Source: Cyclonatronum proteinivorum
Lineage (GTDB): Bacteria; Bacteroidota; Rhodothermia; Balneolales; Cyclonatronaceae
Direction: 5' to 3'
DNA length: 64,000 nucleotides
Assembly (NCBI RefSeq): GCF_003353065.1
Contig: NZ_CP027806.1
Coordinates: 1,211,001 to 1,275,000, forward strand
The notes under the pieces are model-generated. The model worked only from the letters and a program-made list of their open reading frames with translations. It was not told where the DNA came from and did not search any database. The position numbers were made by a program, and so were the translations under genes. The first letter of the stretch is position 1. Each line of letters starts with the position of its first letter. This document shows, piece after piece, positions 52,701 through 61,584 of this stretch.

Positions 52701-53596
52701 CCGAGCCACTTTCTGTGAAAGCCAGACAATCCTGGTGTACGGATGATGAAGTAAACCGTCTCGTTGCCGTATTATTCGACAACTACACCGAGTTACGCCG
52801 TCGCTACGAGTCTGAAGCCAAGCGGAACAAGTATCAGATTCAGGTAGGTGATGAACTGCCCGCTGGTATTGTCAAAAAAGCCAAGGTTTACGTTGCGAAA
52901 AAACGCAAGCTTCAGGTTGGTGACAAAATGGCCGGACGACACGGAAATAAAGGTGTTGTTGCGAAAGTGGTGCCTGTGGAAGATATGCCGTTCCTCGAAG
53001 ACGGATCTCCGGTCGATATTGTACTGAATCCGCTGGGCGTACCTTCAAGGATGAATCTCGGTCAGATTTACGAAACCATTCTTGGCTGGGCCGGCAGAAA
53101 GCTGGGTGTTACATTTGCAACGCCTATTTTTGATGGCGCCAAATATGATGACGTTCAGCATTGGCTGGGTGAAGCCGGCTTGCCAACTGACGGCCGTACC
53201 TATCTTTATGACGGCCGTACAGGAGAGCGTTTCGCCCAAAAAACAACGGTCGGAATCATGTACATCATGAAACTGAATCACCTTGTTCAGGACAAAATGC
53301 ACTCCCGCTCTATCGGGCCCTACTCCCTTATTACGCAGCAGCCACTTGGTGGTAAAGCTCAGTTTGGCGGTCAGCGACTTGGAGAGATGGAAGTTTGGGC
53401 GCTGTATGCTTATGGCGCAGCCAACATCCTGAAGGAAATGCTTACGGTCAAGAGCGACGACGTAAAAGGCCGCTCTAAAGTATACGAGGCGATTGTTAAG
53501 GGTGAAAACCTGCCTGATGGCAACACACCGGAATCATTCAATGTGTTGCTCAAAGAGCTGCAGGGGCTGGGGCTCGAGGTTACCATTGAGCAATAA
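49766..53596 (+). CDS. rpoB: RNA polymerase beta subunit
   Basis: About 1276 residues from the TTG at 49766, chosen because GTGAGG stands 5 bases before it; a GTG at 49727 without such a site would add 13 residues. All parts of beta are present: [17 protein letters not shown], the rifampicin region with [60 protein letters not shown] and [19 protein letters not shown]. The rifampicin pocket residues look wild type. The gene starts about 160 bases past rplL and is followed by rpoC after 68 bases. Confidence 0.96.
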   Translation: [1276 protein letters not shown]

Positions 53597-53664
53597 GCCT
53601 GCAAAGCCGAATAAGGATATCATCCTACCGAGTTTAACGATTAATTCATAACGGAGGTGGAACT

Positions 53665-56600
53665 TTGTCACATACTGTAAGCGACACCGTTTCCAAAGAT
53701 TTCAAGTCAATTAAAATTTCCCTGGCGTCGGCAGAAACTATTCTGTCCCGATCCAGAGGAGAAGTACTTACACCTGAAACCATTAATTATCGTACGTTCA
53801 AGCCGGAAATGAATGGCTTGTTCTGTGAGAAAATTTTTGGCCCGGTCAAAGACTGGGAGTGCCACTGCGGTAAATACAAGCGCATTCGGTACAAGGGTAT
53901 TATATGCGACCGCTGCGGGGTTGAAGTAACCCGTAAAGCAGTGCGCCGTGAGCGTATGGGGCACCTGAGTTTGTGTGTACCCGTAGTTCATATCTGGTAC
54001 TTCAAGTCACTGCCTAACAAAGTAGCTTATCTGTTGGGCCTTTCATCCAAAAACCTGGATAAAATTGTTTATTACGAAAATTTCGTAGTAATCAATCCGG
54101 GCATGGCGCGTGATCTTGGTTACAAGTATGGCGACATGATTACCGAAGAAGAGTACTTCGATATCATGCGTCAGCTTCCCGAAGAGCACAGCGAACTTGA
54201 TGATGACGATTCAGATAAGTTCAGTGCCAAGATGGGGGCAGAAGCTGTTGAAGCTATGCTGGCCAACATCGATCTGGAAAAGGATATTTACAAATACCGC
54301 GAGCAGGCGAAAAATGAAACGTCAATGCTCCGGAAAAAGAAAACGCTGAAGCGCCTTCAGGTGCTTGAGGCTTTCAGAGCGGCGAATAAATCTATTTCCA
54401 ACCGTCCGGAGTGGATGGTGATGCGGGTTATCCCCGTTATCCCGCCCGAACTTCGTCCGCTTGTTCCGCTTGAAGGGGGTCGCTTTGCAACATCCGACCT
54501 GAACGACCTGTACCGCAGGGTCATCATTCGTAACAATCGTCTGAAGCGTCTCATTGACATCAAAGCGCCGGATGTAATTCTGCGCAATGAAAAACGCATG
54601 CTTCAGGAAGCTGTTGACTCTCTCTTTGATAATTCACGCAAGACGAATGCGGTCCGTAATAACAACCGGCCCCTGAAGTCGCTCAGCGATATGCTCAAAG
54701 GTAAAGGCGGTCGTTTCCGTCAGAACCTTCTGGGCAAGCGTGTTGACTATTCCGGTCGTTCGGTGATTGTGGTGGGTCCGGAACTGAAAATGCATCAGTG
54801 CGGTCTGCCGAAAGAAATGGCCATTGAGCTTTATAAGCCGTTTGTAATCCGACGCCTGATTGAGCGCGGATACGTTAAAACGGTGAAGAGCGCCAAAAAA
54901 ATGGTTGACCGTCGGGACGAGGTTATCTGGGATGTTCTTGAAAATGTGATTAAAGGACACCCCGTATTGCTCAACCGTGCACCGACCCTGCACCGTCTTG
55001 GTATTCAGGCATTTCAGCCGATACTGATTGAGCACAAAGCCATTCAGCTCCATCCCCTTGCCTGTACCGCGTTCAACGCTGACTTCGACGGCGATCAGAT
55101 GGCTGTTCACCTTCCGCTGAGCAATGACGCTATTCTTGAAGCGTCTGTACTCATGCTGGGTGCGCACAACATTCTGAACCCTGCAAGTGGCGGACCTATC
55201 ACCGTACCATCTCAGGATATGATTTTGGGTCTGTACTACATGACAAAAGTAGGCCCAAGCTCAGAAACCGATGAGAAAACATTTGCTTCACCTGATGAAG
55301 TCGTCGTGGCTTTTGATCAGGATAAGCTGAATCTTCATAACCGCATCAAGGTCAGATTACGTGCCGGTATAGACGGTGTTGAAGAAAATGAAGTAATTGC
55401 GACAACCGCTGGCCGGGTACTCTTTAATGAAATCATCCCGAATGAGATTGGTTTCAAAAACCTGACGTTCGGCAAAAAAGAGCTCCGCATTCTTATCGGT
55501 GAGGTGTTCAACGCTGTAGGTACGGCAAGAACCGCACAATTCCTGGACGACATGAAGTATCTCGGGTTCGAAAATGCAACCCGTGGTGGTCTTTCCTTCA
55601 GTCTCGAAGATATTGTAATCCCTGAAACCAAGGCTGAACTTATCGAAAAGGCACAGCATGAAGTGCGTATGATTCAGGATCGCTATGATAACGGTTTCAT
55701 TACCGACAATGAGCGTTACAATCAGGTTATCGATAAGTGGACAAGCACAACGAACCGCGTATCGGAAACGCTGTTCAATGCGCTGGCAAATGATAAGCAG
55801 GGTTTCAACTCTGTATTCATGATGGCTGACTCCGGCGCACGTGGTTCGAAAGAACAAATCAGGCAGCTTGGTGGTATGCGTGGTCTGATGGCGAAGCCGC
55901 AAAAGAGTTCACTCGAGTCATCTGGAAGCGAAGTTATTGAAACGCCTATTCTTTCTTCCTTTAAGGAAGGTCTCACGGTTCTCGAATACTTTATTTCCAC
56001 ACACGGTGCCCGTAAGGGTCTTGCAGATACGGCGCTTAAAACAGCTGACGCCGGATATCTTACCCGCCGTCTTGTGGATGTATCGCAGGATGTTGTCGTA
56101 ACCGAGCACGATTGTGGTACCCTTCGCGGCATCCGGATTTCCGCCCTTAAGGATAACGAGGACATTGTTGAAAGCCTTGAAGACCGTATCGTTGGCCGGA
56201 CTTCAATGCATGATATCTACGATCCTTTGACGGATGAGCTTCTCGTACGCTCTAATCAGCTCATCACCGAGCACATTGCGCGTCAGATTGCGCAAACTTC
56301 CATCGAAGAAGTTGAAATCCGTTCGGTGCTTACCTGTGAGTCATCCCGTGGTGTTTGCTCGATGTGCTATGGCCGTGACCTTACACGTGGCAAGCTTGTT
56401 CAGACCGGTGAAGCCGTTGGTGTAATTGCTGCGCAGTCAATCGGGGAACCGGGTACACAGCTTACGCTGCGTACGTTCCACGTTGGTGGTACTGCCGCGC
56501 GTCTTGAAGCGGAATCGCAGCACAAAGCTAAATTTAACGGTAAAGTTGAGTTTGATAACCTTCGCGTGGTTGATTACAACGACGGCGAAGAAGAAGTCAG

Positions 56601-57954
56601 CGTTGTACTGAGCCGTGGTAGCGAAATCAAAATCGTTGATGAAACCGGAAAAGTGCTCAACACGCATACGGTTCCCTACGGTTCTGAAATGCTTGTCGAA
56701 GATGGCGATATGGTCATGAAAGGACAACCGCTTTGTAAGTGGGACCCGTACAATGCCCGTATTTATTCCGAAATGAACGGAACCGTTACGTTCAAAGATA
56801 TTATCGATGATGTAACGGCGACGGATGAAAGTGATGCCCAAACCGGATTTAAGGAAAAGGTAATCATCGACAGTAAAGACCGTACGCTGGTACCGACCCT
56901 TATCATCAACGACGGAACCCGTGATAAAGAAATTCCGCTGCCGGTACGTACCCACATTGTTGTCGATGACGGTGACAGTGTTGCAGCGGGGCAGGTTATC
57001 GCGAAAATTCCGCGTAAGGCGGCTAAGTCGAAGGATATCACGGCAGGTCTGCCACGGGTTACCGAGCTGTTTGAAGCCCGTCCGCCAAGCGATCCCGCTA
57101 CCGTATCTGAGATTGACGGTATCGTTAAGTTTGGAAACCGGAAACGGGGTTCGCAGGAAATCATCGTAACAAGTAAAGACGGTGTGGATCAGCGCACGTA
57201 TCTGATTCCGCTCTCCAAGCACATTCTTGTTCAGGAAAACGATTTCGTGACAGCCGGACAGCCGATGTCAGAAGGCGCAATTCTGCCACAGGATATTCTG
57301 AATATTCTCGGGCCGTTTGCTGTACAGTCGTACATTGTAAACGAGATTCAGGAAGTTTACCGCCTGCAGGGTGTTAAAATCAATGATAAGCACATCGAGA
57401 TCATTGTACGCACGATGATGCAGAAAGTGGAGATTACCGAACCCGGTGATACCATGTATCTCGAGGGCGACAAAGTGGACCGCTTCGAAGTTGCACGCAC
57501 CAACGACAGCCTGATCGGTAAGTTCGTGGTTACGGATGCCGGCGGTTCTGATCTGACGTTGGGTACGCTGCTCACCCGCCGCGAAGTGCGTGAGATTAAC
57601 TCACAGCTTATCAAAGAGGATAAACCAGAGATGGAAGTTCGCGAGGCTGAATCAGCGATTTCGCGTCCGATACTGCTCGGTATTACCCGCGCGGCGCTTT
57701 CAACTGACAGCTGGCTCTCAGCGGCATCTTTCCAGGAAACGACGAAAGTGCTAACGTCTGCAGCAGTTGAAGGAAAATCAGATTATCTGCTTGGCCTTAA
57801 AGAAAATGTTGTGGTCGGACACCGCGTACCAGCTGGTACAGGTATGCGTACCTATCAAAACCTTATTGTGGGTCCTATGCAAACGCATACGGAATCAAGT
57901 GAGGCTGAAGAGAGAAGCAAGTCAATCGCTGATATTCTTCGCTCCGAAAACTAA
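53665..57954 (+). CDS. rpoC: RNA polymerase beta' subunit
   Basis: 1429 residues from a TTG start preceded by GGAGGTGG. The zinc ribbon [20 protein letters not shown], the catalytic [15 protein letters not shown], the bridge helix/trigger loop region ([19 protein letters not shown]) and the second zinc site [13 protein letters not shown] are complete. It carries the catalytic magnesium of RNA polymerase. It is the last gene of the long tRNA-tuf-rpl-rpo run and ends at a strong terminator. Confidence 0.97.
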   Translation: MSHTVSDTVSKDFKSIKISLASAETILSRSRGEVLTPETINYRTFKPEMNGLFCEKIFGPVKDWECHCGKYKRIRYKGIICDRCGVEVTRKAVRRERMGHLSLCVPVVHIWYFKSLPNKVAYLLGLSSKNLDKIVYYENFVVINPGMARDLGYKYGDMITEEEYFDIMRQLPEEHSELDDDDSDKFSAKMGAEAVEAMLANIDLEKDIYKYREQAKNETSMLRKKKTLKRLQVLEAFRAANKSISNRPEWMVMRVIPVIPPELRPLVPLEGGRFATSDLNDLYRRVIIRNNRLKRLIDIKAPDVILRNEKRMLQEAVDSLFDNSRKTNAVRNNNRPLKSLSDMLKGKGGRFRQNLLGKRVDYSGRSVIVVGPELKMHQCGLPKEMAIELYKPFVIRRLIERGYVKTVKSAKKMVDRRDEVIWDVLENVIKGHPVLLNRAPTLHRLGIQAFQPILIEHKAIQLHPLACTAFNADFDGDQMAVHLPLSNDAILEASVLMLGAHNILNPASGGPITVPSQDMILGLYYMTKVGPSSETDEKTFASPDEVVVAFDQDKLNLHNRIKVRLRAGIDGVEENEVIATTAGRVLFNEIIPNEIGFKNLTFGKKELRILIGEVFNAVGTARTAQFLDDMKYLGFENATRGGLSFSLEDIVIPETKAELIEKAQHEVRMIQDRYDNGFITDNERYNQVIDKWTSTTNRVSETLFNALANDKQGFNSVFMMADSGARGSKEQIRQLGGMRGLMAKPQKSSLESSGSEVIETPILSSFKEGLTVLEYFISTHGARKGLADTALKTADAGYLTRRLVDVSQDVVVTEHDCGTLRGIRISALKDNEDIVESLEDRIVGRTSMHDIYDPLTDELLVRSNQLITEHIARQIAQTSIEEVEIRSVLTCESSRGVCSMCYGRDLTRGKLVQTGEAVGVIAAQSIGEPGTQLTLRTFHVGGTAARLEAESQHKAKFNGKVEFDNLRVVDYNDGEEEVSVVLSRGSEIKIVDETGKVLNTHTVPYGSEMLVEDGDMVMKGQPLCKWDPYNARIYSEMNGTVTFKDIIDDVTATDESDAQTGFKEKVIIDSKDRTLVPTLIINDGTRDKEIPLPVRTHIVVDDGDSVAAGQVIAKIPRKAAKSKDITAGLPRVTELFEARPPSDPATVSEIDGIVKFGNRKRGSQEIIVTSKDGVDQRTYLIPLSKHILVQENDFVTAGQPMSEGAILPQDILNILGPFAVQSYIVNEIQEVYRLQGVKINDKHIEIIVRTMMQKVEITEPGDTMYLEGDKVDRFEVARTNDSLIGKFVVTDAGGSDLTLGTLLTRREVREINSQLIKEDKPEMEVREAESAISRPILLGITRAALSTDSWLSAASFQETTKVLTSAAVEGKSDYLLGLKENVVVGHRVPAGTGMRTYQNLIVGPMQTHTESSEAEERSKSIADILRSEN

Positions 57955-57983
57955 CAGCTCCCTGTTAGCTGTAGCTTAGTTAT

Positions 57984-58023
57984 AAGCCCCGATACTCTCG
58001 TTAGTGTCGGGGCTTTTTTTTAT
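57984..58023 (+). terminator. intrinsic terminator of the rpl-rpo operon
   Basis: AGCCCCGATACT/AGTGTCGGGGCT stem with a CTCGTT loop and a tract of ten T residues, 29 bases after the rpoC stop codon. Confidence 0.92.
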
Positions 58024-58135
58024 TTTCAAACAACGGGTTTCAATGGCAATCAGCTTTCTGAATCCTGATAAATAAATAGTTTTAGATCAATAGCATAGCG
58101 TTAGTATTGAACCGAACCAGGAGGGAGAGCCAATA

Positions 58136-61036
58136 ATGTTAGAAAATGAGCTTCAGGGGTTATATAACGAGTTATTTGAGTACCGCAAGGAAATGGCCTG
58201 TAAGTTTGATGCAGAAACAAAGCTCATTGTTGTAAATGAGGCCTATGCAAAAGCTATGAATACGACAGCCGATGAGCTGATAGGCCGGAAGTTTCTCGAT
58301 TTAATCCCCCCCCAGGAACATGATAAGGTTCTTTCTCACCTGAGAGCACTTACTGAGAAATCACCTGAAAGAACCTATGAGCACAAAGTAGTTTTAAAAG
58401 ACGGTGCAGAAAAGTGGCAGCAGTGGTATGACAGAGCTGTTTTTGATGATAATGGGGAGCTGCAGTACTTCATCTCATTGGGACGCGATATTACGAAGAG
58501 AAAAATGCTGGAGCTCGAAATTGAGGATCGCAACAGGTTCCAGTCTATCCTGGCGGATTTAGCCATCCGGCTCATTAACCTTCCTGTTAAAGAGTTCGAC
58601 AACGCGATAGATGATGTGCTTTCCATCGTGGGAATTTATACGGAGATGGAATACGCTTTTGTGCTTTTCAATGATCCTAAGGGAGGCAGCTTCAAACGCT
58701 ACTACTGGACCGAGCATAAAAATGCAGGTATTCGACTTCAAAAGATGAAAGAAGTTTTTCAGTCTTTGGAAAAAATAAGCGTGCAGTTTGAAAAAGAGAC
58801 TATTTATGAGGATGATATTCTGGAAAACAGTGCTTCTAATCCTTTAAAAACGGAACTCAGTAAACTTGGTGTCAGGTCTGTAATCACCACACCTTTACAT
58901 CAGGAAAAAAGAGTTTCCGGTTTTGTGTGTTTCTTTACGCAGGAGAGGGTTCGTGTTTTCTCTGACATGGAAGTTCGTTTGCTCAAAATTCTGGCTGAAC
59001 TCATTTCAAATGTTGAGACAAGACGCAGTTACGAAAATAAGCTTATAGAAGCATGGAATCAGGCTGAATCTGCAAATGAGGCCAAAACACAGTTTTTGGC
59101 AAATATGAGTCACGAAATCCGGACACCACTCAACGGTATGCTGGGTATGGCCGGGCTCCTTCAGGCTACCAAACTGGATGAAAGACAGCAAAAATATGCT
59201 AATGTTATTAGTTCAAGCGGTGAGTCATTACGCTACATCATAAATGATTTGCTTGACCTGAATAAGTTGAGGGGGGAAAAACTATCCCTGGACCGCTCTG
59301 TTTTCCGGCTTGATGATGTGATCAGTGAAGTTTCAGAATTGCTGAAAATAGAAGCTGATAAAAAAAATCTGGCCTATGATGTTGAAATTCATGAAGAGAA
59401 ACCGGGTCTGGTTCTTAAAGGCGCCAAACTCAGGTTTAAGCAGGTATTGACAAATCTGGTCAGTAACGCCATCAAATTTACGTCAAAAGGTGGTGTTCGT
59501 ATCGAATGCACGGCAACAGCTGTATCCAAAAATGCAGCAGAATATAAAGTACTGTGCCGGGTAACCGATACCGGGATTGGCATCAAAAAGGAAGACTTCG
59601 GTAAACTATTTAAGCCCTTTTCTCAAATTGATCCCAGTACGAGCCGGTCTTATGGTGGTACAGGGTTGGGGTTGCACATTTCAAAAACAATTGTGGATCA
59701 GCTGGGTGGGGAGATACGTATTGAAAGCGTTCCGGGAATCCGGACAACAGCGTCGTTTTATGTCTTCTTTAAAGAAGTATCCCGGAAAGTGGCGGAAAAA
59801 GTGCATGGTATGCTCCCCGAGGAAAGCAAGAAAAAATTCGATGTACTACTTGTTGCCTTTCCGTCAGAGACGGTCCGCCTTTTACAGCGTGATCTTGAAT
59901 TGTTGCAGCTAAGCAGCTACACGGTAACGGAAATCACGCAGGCAAAATCCCTTCTGGATGAACTTACTGCCGAAAACGCCCCCGGAACCGTGATGATTGA
60001 TTACAGTTCCGTGGGATATAAGGCGATCTCGTTTACAGACGAGCTGAAAAATGACTTGCGTCATCTCGATCGCAAAGTTGTGCTGGTTGCCAATGAACAG
60101 GATGAACCCGATAAATCATGGATCGAAGAACATGATATCCACATGATTTTGACAAGGCCTGTAAAAATCGGAGATCTGATCCAGACCTTTTTTGACGAAA
60201 AACAAACCCATATCCCCTTAACCGTATCAGCCGGAGACAGTTCTTTCACAAAGCCCGAAAAAAAAGAAAGCACCAGGAAAAAGCATGCTGTAAATGTTTT
60301 AATTGCTGAAGACAATCCGGTAAATCAGGAGCTTATTTCCGTTATTATGCATGATATTGATACACCGTTCGATATCGTCAACAACGGTCGGGAAGCGGTT
60401 GAGGCTGTGAAGCTGCAAAATTACGACCTTGTTTTGATGGATTGCCAAATGCCGGAAATGGATGGTTTTGAGGCAACCCGTACCATCCGGAAGCTTGAAG
60501 ATCCCAAAAAGCGGGCCATTCCAATCATCGCAGTTACCGCACATGTAGTAGCAGGTTATCAGCAAAAATGTCAGCAGGCTGGTATGAACGGATATATTTC
60601 AAAGCCTTACAGCATCACGGATTTGCGGGCTGCAATTTTTGGAGAAGACCCTCGGGATGTGGTCTTGCAGGAAAATAGCTTTCGGGCTTTGCAAATCATC
60701 AACTACCCCCGGTATAAGCAGCGTTTTGGCCATGATACCGATCTCTGTAGCCGGATCCTTATGCGCTTCACGGAAGAAACAGCATTTCAGATGGAGGAAT
60801 TGGATAAGCTTTGGTCGGAGCGCAGCTATCAGAAGCTGTTTGACCTTGTGCATAGCATTAAAGGAGCATCAGCAAACATTGACGCAGAGCGCATGTACAG
60901 CGCTGCCAGGAAGCTTTCAGCAGCTATTGAGCGCAGGCAAACCGAATTTATCCCGAAAAAGATTGACCGGTTAAAGAACGAGTTTGTAAGGCTTCAGAAG
61001 CAGCTTCACAAAACAAATTATAGCGTTGCGGAATAA
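58136..61036 (+). CDS. hybrid sensor histidine kinase with pseudo-receiver, receiver and HPt domains
   Basis: 966 residues, cytoplasmic. PAS (about 15-125), GAF (135-300), HisKA with NMSHEIRTPLNGML (His326), ATPase with NLVSNAIKF, DTGIGIKKEDFGKLF and GGTGLGLHISK, then a degenerate receiver (570-690, lacking the acidic pair at its start), a true receiver with VLIAEDNPVNQ and LVLMDCQMPEMDG (Asp769) and KPYS, and an HPt with LVHSIKGASANI (His906). This is a full internal phosphorelay, His-Asp-His; the output regulator is unknown. An AGGAGGGAGAG site precedes the ATG. Confidence 0.92.
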   Translation: MLENELQGLYNELFEYRKEMACKFDAETKLIVVNEAYAKAMNTTADELIGRKFLDLIPPQEHDKVLSHLRALTEKSPERTYEHKVVLKDGAEKWQQWYDRAVFDDNGELQYFISLGRDITKRKMLELEIEDRNRFQSILADLAIRLINLPVKEFDNAIDDVLSIVGIYTEMEYAFVLFNDPKGGSFKRYYWTEHKNAGIRLQKMKEVFQSLEKISVQFEKETIYEDDILENSASNPLKTELSKLGVRSVITTPLHQEKRVSGFVCFFTQERVRVFSDMEVRLLKILAELISNVETRRSYENKLIEAWNQAESANEAKTQFLANMSHEIRTPLNGMLGMAGLLQATKLDERQQKYANVISSSGESLRYIINDLLDLNKLRGEKLSLDRSVFRLDDVISEVSELLKIEADKKNLAYDVEIHEEKPGLVLKGAKLRFKQVLTNLVSNAIKFTSKGGVRIECTATAVSKNAAEYKVLCRVTDTGIGIKKEDFGKLFKPFSQIDPSTSRSYGGTGLGLHISKTIVDQLGGEIRIESVPGIRTTASFYVFFKEVSRKVAEKVHGMLPEESKKKFDVLLVAFPSETVRLLQRDLELLQLSSYTVTEITQAKSLLDELTAENAPGTVMIDYSSVGYKAISFTDELKNDLRHLDRKVVLVANEQDEPDKSWIEEHDIHMILTRPVKIGDLIQTFFDEKQTHIPLTVSAGDSSFTKPEKKESTRKKHAVNVLIAEDNPVNQELISVIMHDIDTPFDIVNNGREAVEAVKLQNYDLVLMDCQMPEMDGFEATRTIRKLEDPKKRAIPIIAVTAHVVAGYQQKCQQAGMNGYISKPYSITDLRAAIFGEDPRDVVLQENSFRALQIINYPRYKQRFGHDTDLCSRILMRFTEETAFQMEELDKLWSERSYQKLFDLVHSIKGASANIDAERMYSAARKLSAAIERRQTEFIPKKIDRLKNEFVRLQKQLHKTNYSVAE

Positions 61037-61076
61037 AAAAAGGCGTACAATTAATATTGTACGCCTGTAATTTTTT
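61035..61076. terminator. bidirectional intrinsic terminator
   Basis: AGGCGTACAAT/ATTGTACGCCT is a perfect stem flanked by an A run on the left and a T run on the right. It can end the kinase gene on the plus strand and the YtxH-like gene on the minus strand. Confidence 0.85.
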
Positions 61077-61125
61077 ACTGCAGGTGTGGAGAGCGGGGGA
61101 AAGATTTATTATATATATCCCGGAC

Positions 61126-61428
61126 TCAGGCACTATCCCGATTAATGTTTGAAAGCAGGTCTTCGGCCTCACGAAGCAGGTCTTCCGCTTTCTTCTTTGC
61201 ATCCTCCACAACCTCGTCGCTTTGCGCTTTCGCTGAGTTGACGGAGAAGTTTTCGTCTCTTAGTTCATCTATGAGGCTGCGGAGTTCATCGATGTACGTT
61301 TGTATCTGATAGCTAAGCCGGCTTCTGGTATTGCTGCCCTTATCGGGTGCGACCAATACAGCCGTGATGGATCCAAGTACTGCACCTGTTAAAAGTCCGA
61401 GACCAAAACCTCTTGAGAAATTTGCCAT
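61126..61428 (-). CDS. YtxH-domain protein
   Basis: 100 residues from the ATG at 61428; upstream in-frame sequence is not protein-like. The start FSRGFGLGLLTGAVLGSITAVLVAPDKGSNTR is the YtxH pattern of a Gly-rich membrane helix followed by A-P-x-x-G. A long charged helix with coiled-coil character follows (YIDELRSLIDELRDE, then VVEDAKKKAEDLLREAEDLL). YtxH proteins are linked to envelope stress; no exact function is known. Confidence 0.8.
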   Translation of the reverse strand: MANFSRGFGLGLLTGAVLGSITAVLVAPDKGSNTRSRLSYQIQTYIDELRSLIDELRDENFSVNSAKAQSDEVVEDAKKKAEDLLREAEDLLSNINRDSA

Positions 61429-61584
61429 GATATTTGTTGAATTGGGTTTAGTGAGCTGTTTTGACTTGGTGTATATATAAGCAAAAAAACAGACATTGTC
61501 ATGCGGGAGCGCCCCTGCAATATCTTTTAACTGTGAATTTTCAGTTCTGTTGAAGATACCGGATGACAGCACCGGAAGCTACAA

